From: Myxococcales bacterium
GTDB taxonomy: Bacteria; Myxococcota_A; Polyangia; Haliangiales; Haliangiaceae
Direction: 5' to 3'
NCBI GenBank assembly: GCA_016720595.1
Contig: JADKKI010000002.1
Location: 372,001 to 436,000, forward strand
Length of the DNA: 64,000 nt
In this document: positions 38,423-46,026 of the stretch, piece by piece
Layout of the letters: every line of letters starts with the position of its first letter
How positions within the stretch are numbered: the stretch's first letter is position 1
Translations under genes and position numbers: made by a program
Notes under the pieces: generated by a model
The model's database searches: none
The model's input: the letters and a program-made list of their open reading frames with translations, nothing else
Told to the model about the DNA's origin: nothing

Positions 38423-39705
38423 GCACGCGCGTCGCGCGCGTCGCGGCCGTCTGCGTGCTCGCCGCGAGCACCGGCTGCACGCTGATCACCGACAGCTTCC
38501 TGACCAACGGGTTCTCCGGCGACCAGTACCCGATCGAGGTCGAGCTCGCGAGCGGCGCCGTGATGGTCGGGCTGCGGCAGCCCGGGGTCGTGGATCGCAG
38601 CGCGGTGCTGGATCTGCTGTCGCCGGTCACGCTCGTCGATCCGGGCGCCGGCATCGCGCCTTCGGTCTCCACCGCCGATGTGGTGGTGCTCGGGGCGCGG
38701 GGCCTGGCAGGTCCGCCCGTGGACGAGAACGGGCAGCCGCGCGCCAAGCTCACCGGCGCGCAGCTGATCGCCCTGCATCCGTGCGAGGAGCCGACCTGCG
38801 TGGTGGGGCCGGCGACCCAGCCCCTGCCCTTCGAGGCGGTGATCGGCGCCGACGTCCTCGCCGGCGATGCCGTGCGCCTCCGCCTCGGCGATCAGCACGT
38901 GTTCGTGCTGCCCGACATCGGCGGCGCCGACGACGATCGCGGCCGCGCATGCGACGCCGTGTTCCCCTCCCCGTATCGCGGCGGCGGCACGCTGGTGCTC
39001 GCGGGCACGGAGCTGCCGTTCGGCGGGCGCCGCGTGGCGCTGCAGGCCTGCCTCGGCGCGGACCCGGATGCCGCCAAGCCGCAGGGCGAGCGCGGCGCGG
39101 ATGCGCTGCTCGTGCTCTCGACGGGCATCGGGATCACGCTGCTCGGCGAGACCGCCTACCGGCGCTACGTGAAGGCGCACAAGACCGCGCCCAGCCTCGA
39201 ATCGCTTCCCACCGCGACGATCAACCTGCCCTCGGGCGCGATCTCGGGCCACCTCGGATCGCTCGACGCGCTATCGCTGGTGGCGAGCTCGTCGTCCTCG
39301 CCGCGCGCGCCGTGCCGGCAGACCTACGGCAGCCACCTGATCGTCCAGCGCGATTGCGTGACCGAGGACGACTGCCCGTGCGAGAACGGCGACACGTTCT
39401 GCGCCGTGCCCGCGATCATCGAGCTCTCGCCACCGACCGGCCTCGAGGTCCTGGTGGTCAACGATGCCGAGCCGACCCTCCAGGCGCTCCGCACCGAGCT
39501 CCGCCCCGATCAGCCCGAGGTCGACGGCATCCTCGGCACCAACGCCCTGCGCACGACCGAGATCGACGTCGACTATCCGCACAACCGCGTGCTCGCCCGC
39601 TGCTCCGGGGTGGGCTGCGTGACGCGCCCCGGGCTCGCCCAGCGGAGCGATCGGGACCAGATCCAGCGCTGCGTAGGGCCGCCGACGACGGGTCCGATCT
39701 TCTAG
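38413..39705 (+). CDS. Lipoprotein with retropepsin-like features
   Basis: 430 residues from GTG 38413, chosen because it is followed at once by a lipoprotein signal ([21 protein letters not shown], Cys22). The mature part contains PIEVELASGAVMVGLRQPGV, LDLLSPVTLVDPGAG, FEAVIGADVLAGDAVRLRLG, and near the C terminus EVDGILGTNALRTTEIDVDY. The two IG(A)D/GILGTN parts, each followed by a beta strand, are the pattern of pepsin/retropepsin-fold proteins, but I see no clear Asp-Thr-Gly catalytic triads (VDPGAG is the nearest). It may be an inactive or divergent member. Several cysteine pairs (CPCENG, RCSGVGC) suggest disulfides. The gene overlaps the ygfZ stop by 10 bases. Confidence 0.6.
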   Translation: MGLSTRVARVAAVCVLAASTGCTLITDSFLTNGFSGDQYPIEVELASGAVMVGLRQPGVVDRSAVLDLLSPVTLVDPGAGIAPSVSTADVVVLGARGLAGPPVDENGQPRAKLTGAQLIALHPCEEPTCVVGPATQPLPFEAVIGADVLAGDAVRLRLGDQHVFVLPDIGGADDDRGRACDAVFPSPYRGGGTLVLAGTELPFGGRRVALQACLGADPDAAKPQGERGADALLVLSTGIGITLLGETAYRRYVKAHKTAPSLESLPTATINLPSGAISGHLGSLDALSLVASSSSSPRAPCRQTYGSHLIVQRDCVTEDDCPCENGDTFCAVPAIIELSPPTGLEVLVVNDAEPTLQALRTELRPDQPEVDGILGTNALRTTEIDVDYPHNRVLARCSGVGCVTRPGLAQRSDRDQIQRCVGPPTTGPIF

Positions 39706-39718
39706 CGACGGCCGCGCG

Positions 39719-40426
39719 TCAGTCCTCGAGCGTCGTCGTGTGCGAGAGCACCGTGTCCGCGCTGCCGCGATCGACGATCTTGCCCTTCTCGATCCGCAGC
39801 ACCTGATCGGCGAGCAGCCGCGCCTCGGCCACCGAGTGCGTGACGTGCACGAGAGGAATCGCGAGCTCCGCCACCAGCTCGCGGACCAGCGTCGTCAGCT
39901 GCGCGCGCAGATCGCGATCGAGGGCGGAGAACGGCTCGTCGAGGAGGAGCAGCCGGGGCGCCGGTGCGATCGCGCGTGCGAGCGCCACGCGCTGCGCCTC
40001 GCCGCCGGAGAACGTCCGCGGCCGCCGGTGCGCGAGGTGCGCCACGCCGAGGCGCTCGAGGAGCTTGGTCGCCGTGGCCGCACGCACGCTGCGCTCGAGC
40101 TGGTGGAGCCCGTACTCCACGTTGTGCTGCGCGGTCATGTGCGGGAACAGCGCGAGGCCCTGGAACATGTACGACAGCCGCCGGTGGTGGACCGGCACGT
40201 CGATCCCCTTGGCCCGATCGAGCCAGGTCTGGCCACCGAGCGTCACCGTGCCCTGATCGGGGACCGCGAGCCCGGCGAGGAGCGCGAGGATCGTGCTCTT
40301 CCCGGATCCCGAGGGCCCCATCACGCACGTGATGCCCGGGCCGCAGTCGAGGTCGACATCGAGCAGGAACGTCCCGCGCTGCAGGCGCAGCTTCGCGACC
40401 AGGCCCTGGCCCGCGGCCTCAGACAT
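39719..40426 (-). CDS. modC: ABC transporter ATP-binding protein, ModC-like
   Basis: A 235-residue protein. Walker A is GPSGSGKSTILALLAGLAVP, Q-loop YMFQGLALFPHMTAQHNVEY, ABC signature FSGGEAQRVALARAIA, Walker B LLLLDEPFSALDRDLRAQL and H-loop VHVTHSVAEARLLAD. The family fits ModC (molybdate import), but a full ModC has about 350 residues with a C-terminal TOBE domain; it is absent here. Its gene overlaps the permease gene by eight bases, so the two form a transporter pair. The cargo could also be another oxyanion. No substrate-binding protein gene is in view. Confidence 0.8.
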   Translation of the reverse strand: MSEAAGQGLVAKLRLQRGTFLLDVDLDCGPGITCVMGPSGSGKSTILALLAGLAVPDQGTVTLGGQTWLDRAKGIDVPVHHRRLSYMFQGLALFPHMTAQHNVEYGLHQLERSVRAATATKLLERLGVAHLAHRRPRTFSGGEAQRVALARAIAPAPRLLLLDEPFSALDRDLRAQLTTLVRELVAELAIPLVHVTHSVAEARLLADQVLRIEKGKIVDRGSADTVLSHTTTLED

Positions 40427-41087
40427 GGGCCCCCGAGAGCTTCTTCAGGACGCGGTTGGCGACGTAGAGCAGCCCCACGCCGACGACCGTCGTGACGATC
40501 GCCATGTTGCGCGCGTCCTCCTCGCGGCCGCCGTACAGCGCGTTCATCACGTGGATCGAGGCGGTCTCCGTGCCGTTGATCATCTGCCCGGCGACCATCT
40601 GCGTGATGCCGTAGTCACCGAGCGCGCGGGCGAACGCGAGCATCGCGCCGGCCACGATCGCAGGCGCCGCGAGCGGCAGCACCACCGTGAACAGCACGCG
40701 CGTGGGGCTCGCGCCGAGCGTGCGCGCGGCGGCGATCAGGTTCGGCTCCACGGCCTCGAGCCCGATCCGCGCAGAGCGGACCACCATCGGGAGCGAGCCG
40801 ACGGCGGCGGCGATCACGGCGCCGGTGAACGAGAACACGATCGTCGAGCCGGTCAGGCTCTCCCACGCGCGGCCGATCGCGCTATCGGTGCCGAGCGCCA
40901 CCAGGAGGTAGTAGCCGAGCACCGTGGGCGGCAGCACCAGGGGGGCGCAGACCAGCGCATAGAGGAACTCGCGGAACGGAAGCCGCTTCCAGGTCAGCAG
41001 CACGGAGATGCCCGTACCGAACACGAGCGCGACGATCATCGACAGGGCGGCGACCTCCAGCGACAACGCGAGTGGCGCCCAGCTCAT
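40419..41087 (-). CDS. modB: ABC transporter permease, ModB-like
   Basis: A 222-residue protein with five to six transmembrane segments (LALSLEVAALSMIVALVFGT, FLYALVCAPLVLPPTVLGYY, IVFSFTGAVIAAAVGSLPMV, AIVTTVVGVGLLYVANRVLK). The coupling motif EPNLIAAARTLGASPTRVLF (E-A-x-x-x-G-x-x-x) and the VLPPTVLGYYLL part are characteristic of ModB. It forms the membrane channel for molybdate (or a related oxyanion) with the ATPase encoded just downstream; they overlap by eight bases. No modA gene lies in the window. Confidence 0.85.
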   Translation of the reverse strand: MSWAPLALSLEVAALSMIVALVFGTGISVLLTWKRLPFREFLYALVCAPLVLPPTVLGYYLLVALGTDSAIGRAWESLTGSTIVFSFTGAVIAAAVGSLPMVVRSARIGLEAVEPNLIAAARTLGASPTRVLFTVVLPLAAPAIVAGAMLAFARALGDYGITQMVAGQMINGTETASIHVMNALYGGREEDARNMAIVTTVVGVGLLYVANRVLKKLSGAHV

Positions 41088-41110
41088 GGTTCACGCCGCG
41101 GCGCCGCGCC

Positions 41111-41888
41111 CTACTCCGGGATCCGGACGACGAACACGGCGCCCAGATCGCCTCGTTGCTCGACGTGGATCGTGCCACCGTGGGCCTCCGCCGCGAGCTT
41201 GCAGAAGTACAGGCCCAGGCCGCGGTTCGCACGCGCCGCGGCGCGCCGCGCCTCGACCTGGAAGTAGCGACCGAAGATCCGCTCGCGCTCCGACGCGGGC
41301 ACCGGCGGGCCGCTGTTGCCGATCGCGATCTCCACGCCCTGCTCGTCGACGCACGGCGATCGCGCAGCGGCCGTTGCGCGGCGCATAGCGCGCCGAGTTG
41401 TCGATCAGGTTCTCGAGGATGCGCGCGAACAGATCGCGATCGAGGCGCACGACCATGTCCGGATCGACCTCGACATCGATCGCGAGGCCGCGGACCTCGA
41501 ACTGCGCCCGGTTGCCGGACTTCGCGCGCTCGATCAACTCGATGATCCGCACCGGTGCCAGCTGCGCGCGCAGGATGCCGTCCTCGAGCTCGTCGACATC
41601 GAGGATCGTCGCGACCAGGCCGAGCGCCTTGCCGACCAGCGTCACCGCATCGTCGAGATAGCTGAGCGCGGTCTGCGAGTGGGCCGGATCCTCGACCAGC
41701 TCCTCGCGGAGCAGCTGGAGATAGCCCTGCACGCCCGACAGCGGGCTCCGCAGATCGTGGACCACGAGCGCGGCGAGGACGCGCTTCTTCTCGCGGAGCT
41801 CCCGCGCGCTCTCCGAGTCCTCGGTGATCCCTGGCGTGGAATCCGCGCGCCGTACGCCTCCACTGCCTCCCACGCCCCCGGTGCCCAT
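41111..41888 (-). pseudogene. Histidine kinase with a one-base frameshift
   Basis: From ATG at 41886-41888 the frame gives a kinase: LAALVVHDLRSPLSGVQGYL (H box with His44), then LFARILENLIDNSARYAP (N box). After residues RNGRCAIAV the frame drifts into Arg-rich nonsense. The reading frame one base away continues correctly with VDEQGVEIAIGNSGPPVPAS, RIFGRYFQ and RGLGLYFCKLAAEAHGGTIH (G boxes), ending at 41111. The shift lies at about 41351, where one extra base (or two missing) is present. Total length 778 bases is not a multiple of three. The gene is either a recent pseudogene, a sequencing error, or expressed by slippage. It overlaps the FHA-GGDEF gene by one base (TGATG), so it was a coupled partner. 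No sensor domain is visible. Confidence 0.8.
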
Positions 41889-42772
41889 CAGCCCTTCACC
41901 GCGTTACGGCCACCCTCTTTGGCGGCGAACAGGTGCGTGTCCGCCTGCTTGATGAACTCGAGTGCGTCTTCGATCTCGCCCCGCAGGGCCGCGACCCCTA
42001 TCGACACGGTGACAGGGATCACCGCGTCCTCGAACTTGAACTCGGCGACCTCGACGAGCTTCCGGATCTTCTCGGCGAACTGCATCGCGTTGTAGTGATC
42101 GATCTCGGGGAGGACGATCGCGAACTCCTCGCCGCCGTAGCGCGCGAGAACATCTTCGCGACGGATCCGGGTCTTGATCACGCTGGCGAGGTGCTTGAGC
42201 ACGTGGTCACCCGCGAGGTGACCGAAGCTGTCGTTGACGCCCTTGAACCTGTCGATGTCGAACATGATCAGCGACAGATCGCGGCGATAGCGCAGCGCGC
42301 GGCCGATCTCCCGCTCGAGGGTCTCCACGAAGTAGCGGCGATTGAACACCTGCGTGAGGCCATCCACGGTGGTGAGCCGATAGATCTCCTCGTGATAGGC
42401 GTTCTCGATGTTGTTGCCGCTGAGGAACTTGAAGATGCAGCGGCCGACCTTGATGAAGTCGCCGTCACGCAGGACGTACTCGTCGATCATCTCGTCGTTG
42501 ACGTAGGTGCCGTTGGTCGACCCCATGTCCCGCAGCATGATCGCGTTGCCGGTGTTGATGATCTTGCAGTGGTTGCGGGAGACCGCTTCCTGATCGATCT
42601 GGATGTCGGCCTTGGACGAGCGGCCGATGATGATCTGGGGCCGGTTCAGGTTGAACTTCTTGCCCAGCTCGAGCCCGTAGATCACGACAAGGCAGGCCTC
42701 TTTGGCCACCGGTCGGTCGCTGATCTTGGAGATCGCGGTGACGACGGTCTTGTTCCGGCCGGTATCACTCAC
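41888..42772 (-). CDS. FHA-domain diguanylate cyclase
   Basis: A 294-residue protein. Residues 28-115 form an FHA domain ([38 protein letters not shown]), which binds phosphothreonine. Residues 130-290 form a GGDEF domain with [40 protein letters not shown] and the active-site loop [13 protein letters not shown] (GGEEF at 213-217). The inhibitory RxxD site is intact (RRED at 204-207). It should make c-di-GMP from two GTP when the FHA domain recognises a phosphorylated partner, possibly a Ser/Thr kinase product. The combination is common in Myxococcota. It overlaps the kinase gene downstream by one base. Confidence 0.93.
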   Translation of the reverse strand: MSDTGRNKTVVTAISKISDRPVAKEACLVVIYGLELGKKFNLNRPQIIIGRSSKADIQIDQEAVSRNHCKIINTGNAIMLRDMGSTNGTYVNDEMIDEYVLRDGDFIKVGRCIFKFLSGNNIENAYHEEIYRLTTVDGLTQVFNRRYFVETLEREIGRALRYRRDLSLIMFDIDRFKGVNDSFGHLAGDHVLKHLASVIKTRIRREDVLARYGGEEFAIVLPEIDHYNAMQFAEKIRKLVEVAEFKFEDAVIPVTVSIGVAALRGEIEDALEFIKQADTHLFAAKEGGRNAVKG

Positions 42773-42803
42773 CCACCCACGATCCTAACAGACATCACGG
42801 GGT

Positions 42804-43310
42804 TCAACGTTCGGAGTCGCTGCAATCCAGCTTGTCATCGGCTGCACGCTTGCACAGGAGTGCATCGACCAGCTGATACCCACCACGCACGAACCGGTAC
42901 GACTGCAGCAGCAGTCTGCCGCCGTGTAGGTTCCAGTAGCCGCGCACGTCGCTCATGTTGTCGTCGCCCTTCGCTGCGAGCGATTCCAGGGCCGCGCCGG
43001 CGAACGTCCCCGCATATCGTGCGCACTCCTGCGAGCCGGCCGGAGGGGGCTTGAACACGTTCCAGTAGCAGTTGCCGTCCCCGCTGCACATCTGGCGATC
43101 GACGACGATGTCCTCGGGTTTCCCGTCCCCATCGAGATCGCGATCCGCCCGGTCGAGGCGCGGGGTCTGCGAGATCACACCATCGCGGCTCGGCTCGCCA
43201 CAGGCGCCGACCTGGACCGAGGGCGTAGGCACCTCGCGCGGCGAGGTCGGCTTGTGCGGCTTGGTGCAGCTCGCCAGGACGCCGAATCCGAGCAACCAGC
43301 GAGCGTGCAT
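42804..43310 (-). CDS. Lipoprotein of unknown function
   Basis: 168 residues from ATG 43308-43310, followed by a lipoprotein signal (MHARWLLGFGVLASC, Cys15) and a Pro/Thr-rich linker. The mature part has an acidic RDLDGDGKPEDIVVDRQMCS, similar to an FG-GAP or calcium-binding Asp-x-Asp-x-Asp loop, then CYWNVFKPPPAG and two further cysteines near the C terminus (CKRAADDKLDC). The loop suggests calcium binding, but that is inference. No family name. It is divergent from the transpeptidase gene at 43384. Confidence 0.6.
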   Translation of the reverse strand: MHARWLLGFGVLASCTKPHKPTSPREVPTPSVQVGACGEPSRDGVISQTPRLDRADRDLDGDGKPEDIVVDRQMCSGDGNCYWNVFKPPPAGSQECARYAGTFAGAALESLAAKGDDNMSDVRGYWNLHGGRLLLQSYRFVRGGYQLVDALLCKRAADDKLDCSDSER

Positions 43311-43383
43311 CGCGGGATGACCGTACCTCGAAAACTCGAAAGATTCTTGTGCCTGCGCGCAGATGACGCTACTCCTCAAGGCC

Positions 43384-44754
43384 ATGCGACGCAGTTTCGT
43401 CCTGCTCGCCGGCGCCGTGGTGGTCGCCGGAGGAGCCGCGGTGGTCGGTGGGTCCCCCGATGCCGATCACCCGCCCGCGGCGGAGATCCAGGGTGCGCCA
43501 CTCGAGAGCACGCCCTCGGCCGCCGAGGTCGCCGCGTTCGCGAACCTCGCAGACGAGACGCCGATCCCGGCCCCCCGCGCGAAGTCTGGTGTTGGTGACG
43601 CTGCGGCCATCCCGATGGGTGCGCTCCTCGATCTCGACAAGATCGAGCGCGTCGCGGACCACTACGAGGCACCGCTCAAGAACGGCCATCGCGCCATCCT
43701 GACCCTCGATCCGGATCTCCAGCCGCTCGCCGAGAAGCTGCTCGATCAAGCGCGCGCCCCGCGCGGCGGGATCGTGGTGATGGCGCCCGATGGCCGGATC
43801 CTCGCGCTCGCGGGCCGTCGCACCGAGGAGCCCAAGGGCGCGATCAAGGGCACCTTCGACTGGCGCCTGGCGACCGATGTGTGGGCGCCGGCCGCCTCCG
43901 TGTTCAAGCTCGTGACCGCCACCGCCCTGGTCGGCGCCGGCGTCACCGCAGACGACAAGGTCTGCTTCCACGGCGGCCTGCGCTCGGTCACCGAGGCCAA
44001 CCTGCGCGACGACAAGCGGGACTCGCGCTGCGAGACCCTCGGGTATGGCGTGGCGCACTCGAACAACGCGATCCTCGGCAAGCTGGCGTTCCAGAAGCTG
44101 CAGCCGCCCGCCCTCGAGTCCGCGGCGCGCAGCCTCGGCCTGTTCGACGCCCTGCCCGGCGCGCAGCTCCCCGGCAACGCCGGCAAGCTCACGCTGCCCG
44201 CCACCCATGATCTCGAGTTCGCGAGGACGGCCGCGGGGTTCTTGAACGTGCAGCTCTCGGTCGCCGGCGGCGCGCTGCTGGCGGCGACGTTCGCCGATCG
44301 CGGCGAGCAGCCCGTGCCGCGTCTGATCGCCTCGATCGACGGCCAGGCCGTCCCGGCGCCAGCGGCCAAGCGGGTGATGCCGGTCGAGGCCGCCCGCGAG
44401 GTCGCCCGGATGATGGTCGGCACCTGCGACTCGGGCTCGGCCTCGAAGTCGTTCGGCCGCCGCAGCGATCTCAAGGTCGCTGGCAAGACCGGCACCCTGA
44501 CCCGCACCGAGCCGTTCTACATGGAGCACTCCTGGTTCGTCGGGTTCGCGCCCGCCGACAAGCCCCAGGTCATCGTCTCGGTGCTGTTCGGCAACCCCGA
44601 GAACTGGCACCTCCGCGGCCACGAGGCGGCCAAGAGGCTGATCGATCAGGCCCTCCGCTCTGCCAGTTCGCGTGAAAAAGATCGCACTGCGGCGATCGAT
44701 CCCGAGCGGGCCCTCCGTCGTGGAGCGAGGGCCCGTGGAGACGTGGTAAGATAG
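43384..44754 (+). CDS. Penicillin-binding transpeptidase
   Basis: 456 residues from ATG 43384 (AAGG a few bases before it; an ATG at 43363 seven codons upstream is an alternative). A hydrophobic N-terminal anchor (SFVLLAGAVVVAGGAAVVGG) and a long Ala/Pro linker precede the transpeptidase domain. The active-site motifs are all present: SVFK (172-175), SNN (226-228) and KTGT (368-371). It lacks the dimerisation domain of class B PBPs, so it is shorter than FtsI/PbpA types. It should cross-link peptidoglycan outside the inner membrane or act as a DD-carboxypeptidase-like enzyme. A perfect stem-loop lies inside the last codons (44707-44735). Downstream is a TPR-barrel gene. Confidence 0.88.
   Translation: MRRSFVLLAGAVVVAGGAAVVGGSPDADHPPAAEIQGAPLESTPSAAEVAAFANLADETPIPAPRAKSGVGDAAAIPMGALLDLDKIERVADHYEAPLKNGHRAILTLDPDLQPLAEKLLDQARAPRGGIVVMAPDGRILALAGRRTEEPKGAIKGTFDWRLATDVWAPAASVFKLVTATALVGAGVTADDKVCFHGGLRSVTEANLRDDKRDSRCETLGYGVAHSNNAILGKLAFQKLQPPALESAARSLGLFDALPGAQLPGNAGKLTLPATHDLEFARTAAGFLNVQLSVAGGALLAATFADRGEQPVPRLIASIDGQAVPAPAAKRVMPVEAAREVARMMVGTCDSGSASKSFGRRSDLKVAGKTGTLTRTEPFYMEHSWFVGFAPADKPQVIVSVLFGNPENWHLRGHEAAKRLIDQALRSASSREKDRTAAIDPERALRRGARARGDVVR
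44707..44735 (+). other. Perfect stem-loop inside the 3' end of the transpeptidase gene
   Basis: CGGGCCCTC (44707-44715) pairs perfectly with GAGGGCCCG (44727-44735) around an 11-base loop. It falls in a region encoding a basic tail (ERALRRGARARGDVVR) that lies beyond the folded domain. No U-run follows, so it may be a processing or stabilising hairpin. Confidence 0.45.
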
Positions 44755-44788
44755 CGTCGATCTTGATCGTCCGTCCGGGGAGGAAGAA

Positions 44789-45925
44789 ATGACTAGGCTC
44801 ACTTCGATGGCGACGGTAGTCGCCGCGCTTGCCTTTGCTGTGCCCGCATTTGCGCAGCAGGCGGATCTCGCTGCCAAGCTCAACGACGAGGGCAAGGAGC
44901 TCATGTTCGCCGGCAAGTTCGGCGAGGCGAGCGCCAAGTTCCGCGATGCCGTGGCTCGCGTTCCCGAGCCGAAGTACTTCTTCAACCTCTGCACCTCTCT
45001 GTTCCAGGAGGGCAAGTTCGACGAGGCGATGACCGCGTGCGGCGCGGTCGACAAGAACAACCCCACGCCCGACCAGCGCGCCAAGACGGACAAGCTGATC
45101 GGGAAGATCAAGGACGAGGCGAAGTCGCAGAACGTCGAGCTCCACCCCACGGGCGGTGGCGGCGGCGATCCGAACCTGCCCCCGCCCGACCCGAACAACC
45201 CGCCGAACCCGAACAACCCGCCGAACCCGAACCAGCCGCCGCAGCCCGCGTACCAGCCGGCCGTCGGCAAGCCGCCCGCGCAGGGTCTGTTCCGCGCGAC
45301 GGCGCCCGAGAACAAGTACACCTGGACGCTCGGCATCGACCTCTACGGCGGTGGTGGCCGGATCGGCAACAAGTTCCCCGACGGCACGGAGATCTATGGC
45401 TCGGCCGCGGCCGGCTTCCGGGTCAAGGGCGACTACCTGCTCAATGCGGCGAGCCGGATCGGCGCGCAGGTCTACTTCGGCAACACGCACTTCGGCCAGG
45501 GCGAGATGCAGAACGGCGGCAACTACACGCTCGATGTGTTCGACATCGGCCTGGCCGCCTACAAGCACCTGTGCGCCCCGACCTCGCGGCTGTGCATCAC
45601 GCCACTCGCAGGCATCCAGCTCGCGCTGATGTCGCCCGCGGGCGAAGGCGATAGCTACGGCGACCAGGTGTTCAACTACACCGCTCTCGGCGCTCGCGTC
45701 GAAGCGAGCCTTCAGTACGGCCTCGGCTCGCGCGGCGAGCACGTGATCAGCGCCGGGCTCGGCCTCAACATGTACTCTGCGGTGTTCTCGGAGTCGATGG
45801 ACGCCCTGTACACCGCCGAGGACGTCGGCCTCGACAAGGGCGGCGCGTTTGGCTACGTGAGCATCGGCTACACCTACCGGTTCAACACGCCGCTAGGTAA
45901 CTCTCCGTTCGTCACGCTCGAGTAG
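44789..45925 (+). CDS. TPR-domain protein with a C-terminal outer-membrane barrel
   Basis: A 378-residue protein with a strong GGGGAGGAAG ribosome site. A signal peptide (MATVVAALAFAVPAFA) precedes two TPR-like repeats (LAAKLNDEGKELMFAGKFGE, PKYFFNLCTSLFQEGKFDEA). A proline/asparagine-rich linker follows (DPNNPPNPNNPPNPNQPPQP). The C-terminal 200 residues have the alternating pattern of a barrel (WTLGIDLYGGGGRIGNKF, YTLDVFDIGLAAYKHL, HVISAGLGLNMYSAVFSES, GAFGYVSIGYTYRF) with a C-terminal aromatic strand. The combination suggests an envelope complex subunit. The TPR plus barrel layout is reminiscent of outer-membrane assembly or gliding-complex proteins, but there is no direct proof. Confidence 0.75.
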   Translation: MTRLTSMATVVAALAFAVPAFAQQADLAAKLNDEGKELMFAGKFGEASAKFRDAVARVPEPKYFFNLCTSLFQEGKFDEAMTACGAVDKNNPTPDQRAKTDKLIGKIKDEAKSQNVELHPTGGGGGDPNLPPPDPNNPPNPNNPPNPNQPPQPAYQPAVGKPPAQGLFRATAPENKYTWTLGIDLYGGGGRIGNKFPDGTEIYGSAAAGFRVKGDYLLNAASRIGAQVYFGNTHFGQGEMQNGGNYTLDVFDIGLAAYKHLCAPTSRLCITPLAGIQLALMSPAGEGDSYGDQVFNYTALGARVEASLQYGLGSRGEHVISAGLGLNMYSAVFSESMDALYTAEDVGLDKGGAFGYVSIGYTYRFNTPLGNSPFVTLE

Positions 45926-45989
45926 CGACGGCCGGCGTTTTGTCGCCGCGGAGCGTCAAGTTCTGGCGCCAGATCGGCTAAGGTCTCTC

Positions 45990-46007
45990 CACTGCAATTT
46001 TGCAGTG
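45990..46007. promoter_or_regulatory. Perfect 8-base dyad upstream of citrate synthase
   Basis: CACTGCAA (45990-45997) and TTGCAGTG (46000-46007) are separated by two bases. The dyad lies 19 bases before the gltA start, between the start and the preceding stop, and is AT-rich in a GC-rich context. It is a strong operator candidate. A transcript stem-loop is the alternative. Confidence 0.5.
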
Positions 46008-46026
46008 CGACGAGGGAGAGATCGTC

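Noticed and set aside
40300..41270. Possible riboswitch or molybdenum-cofactor leader near the modBC-like genes.
   Set aside because: There is no leader: the permease start is only 23 bases from the kinase end, and no conserved RNA pattern was seen.
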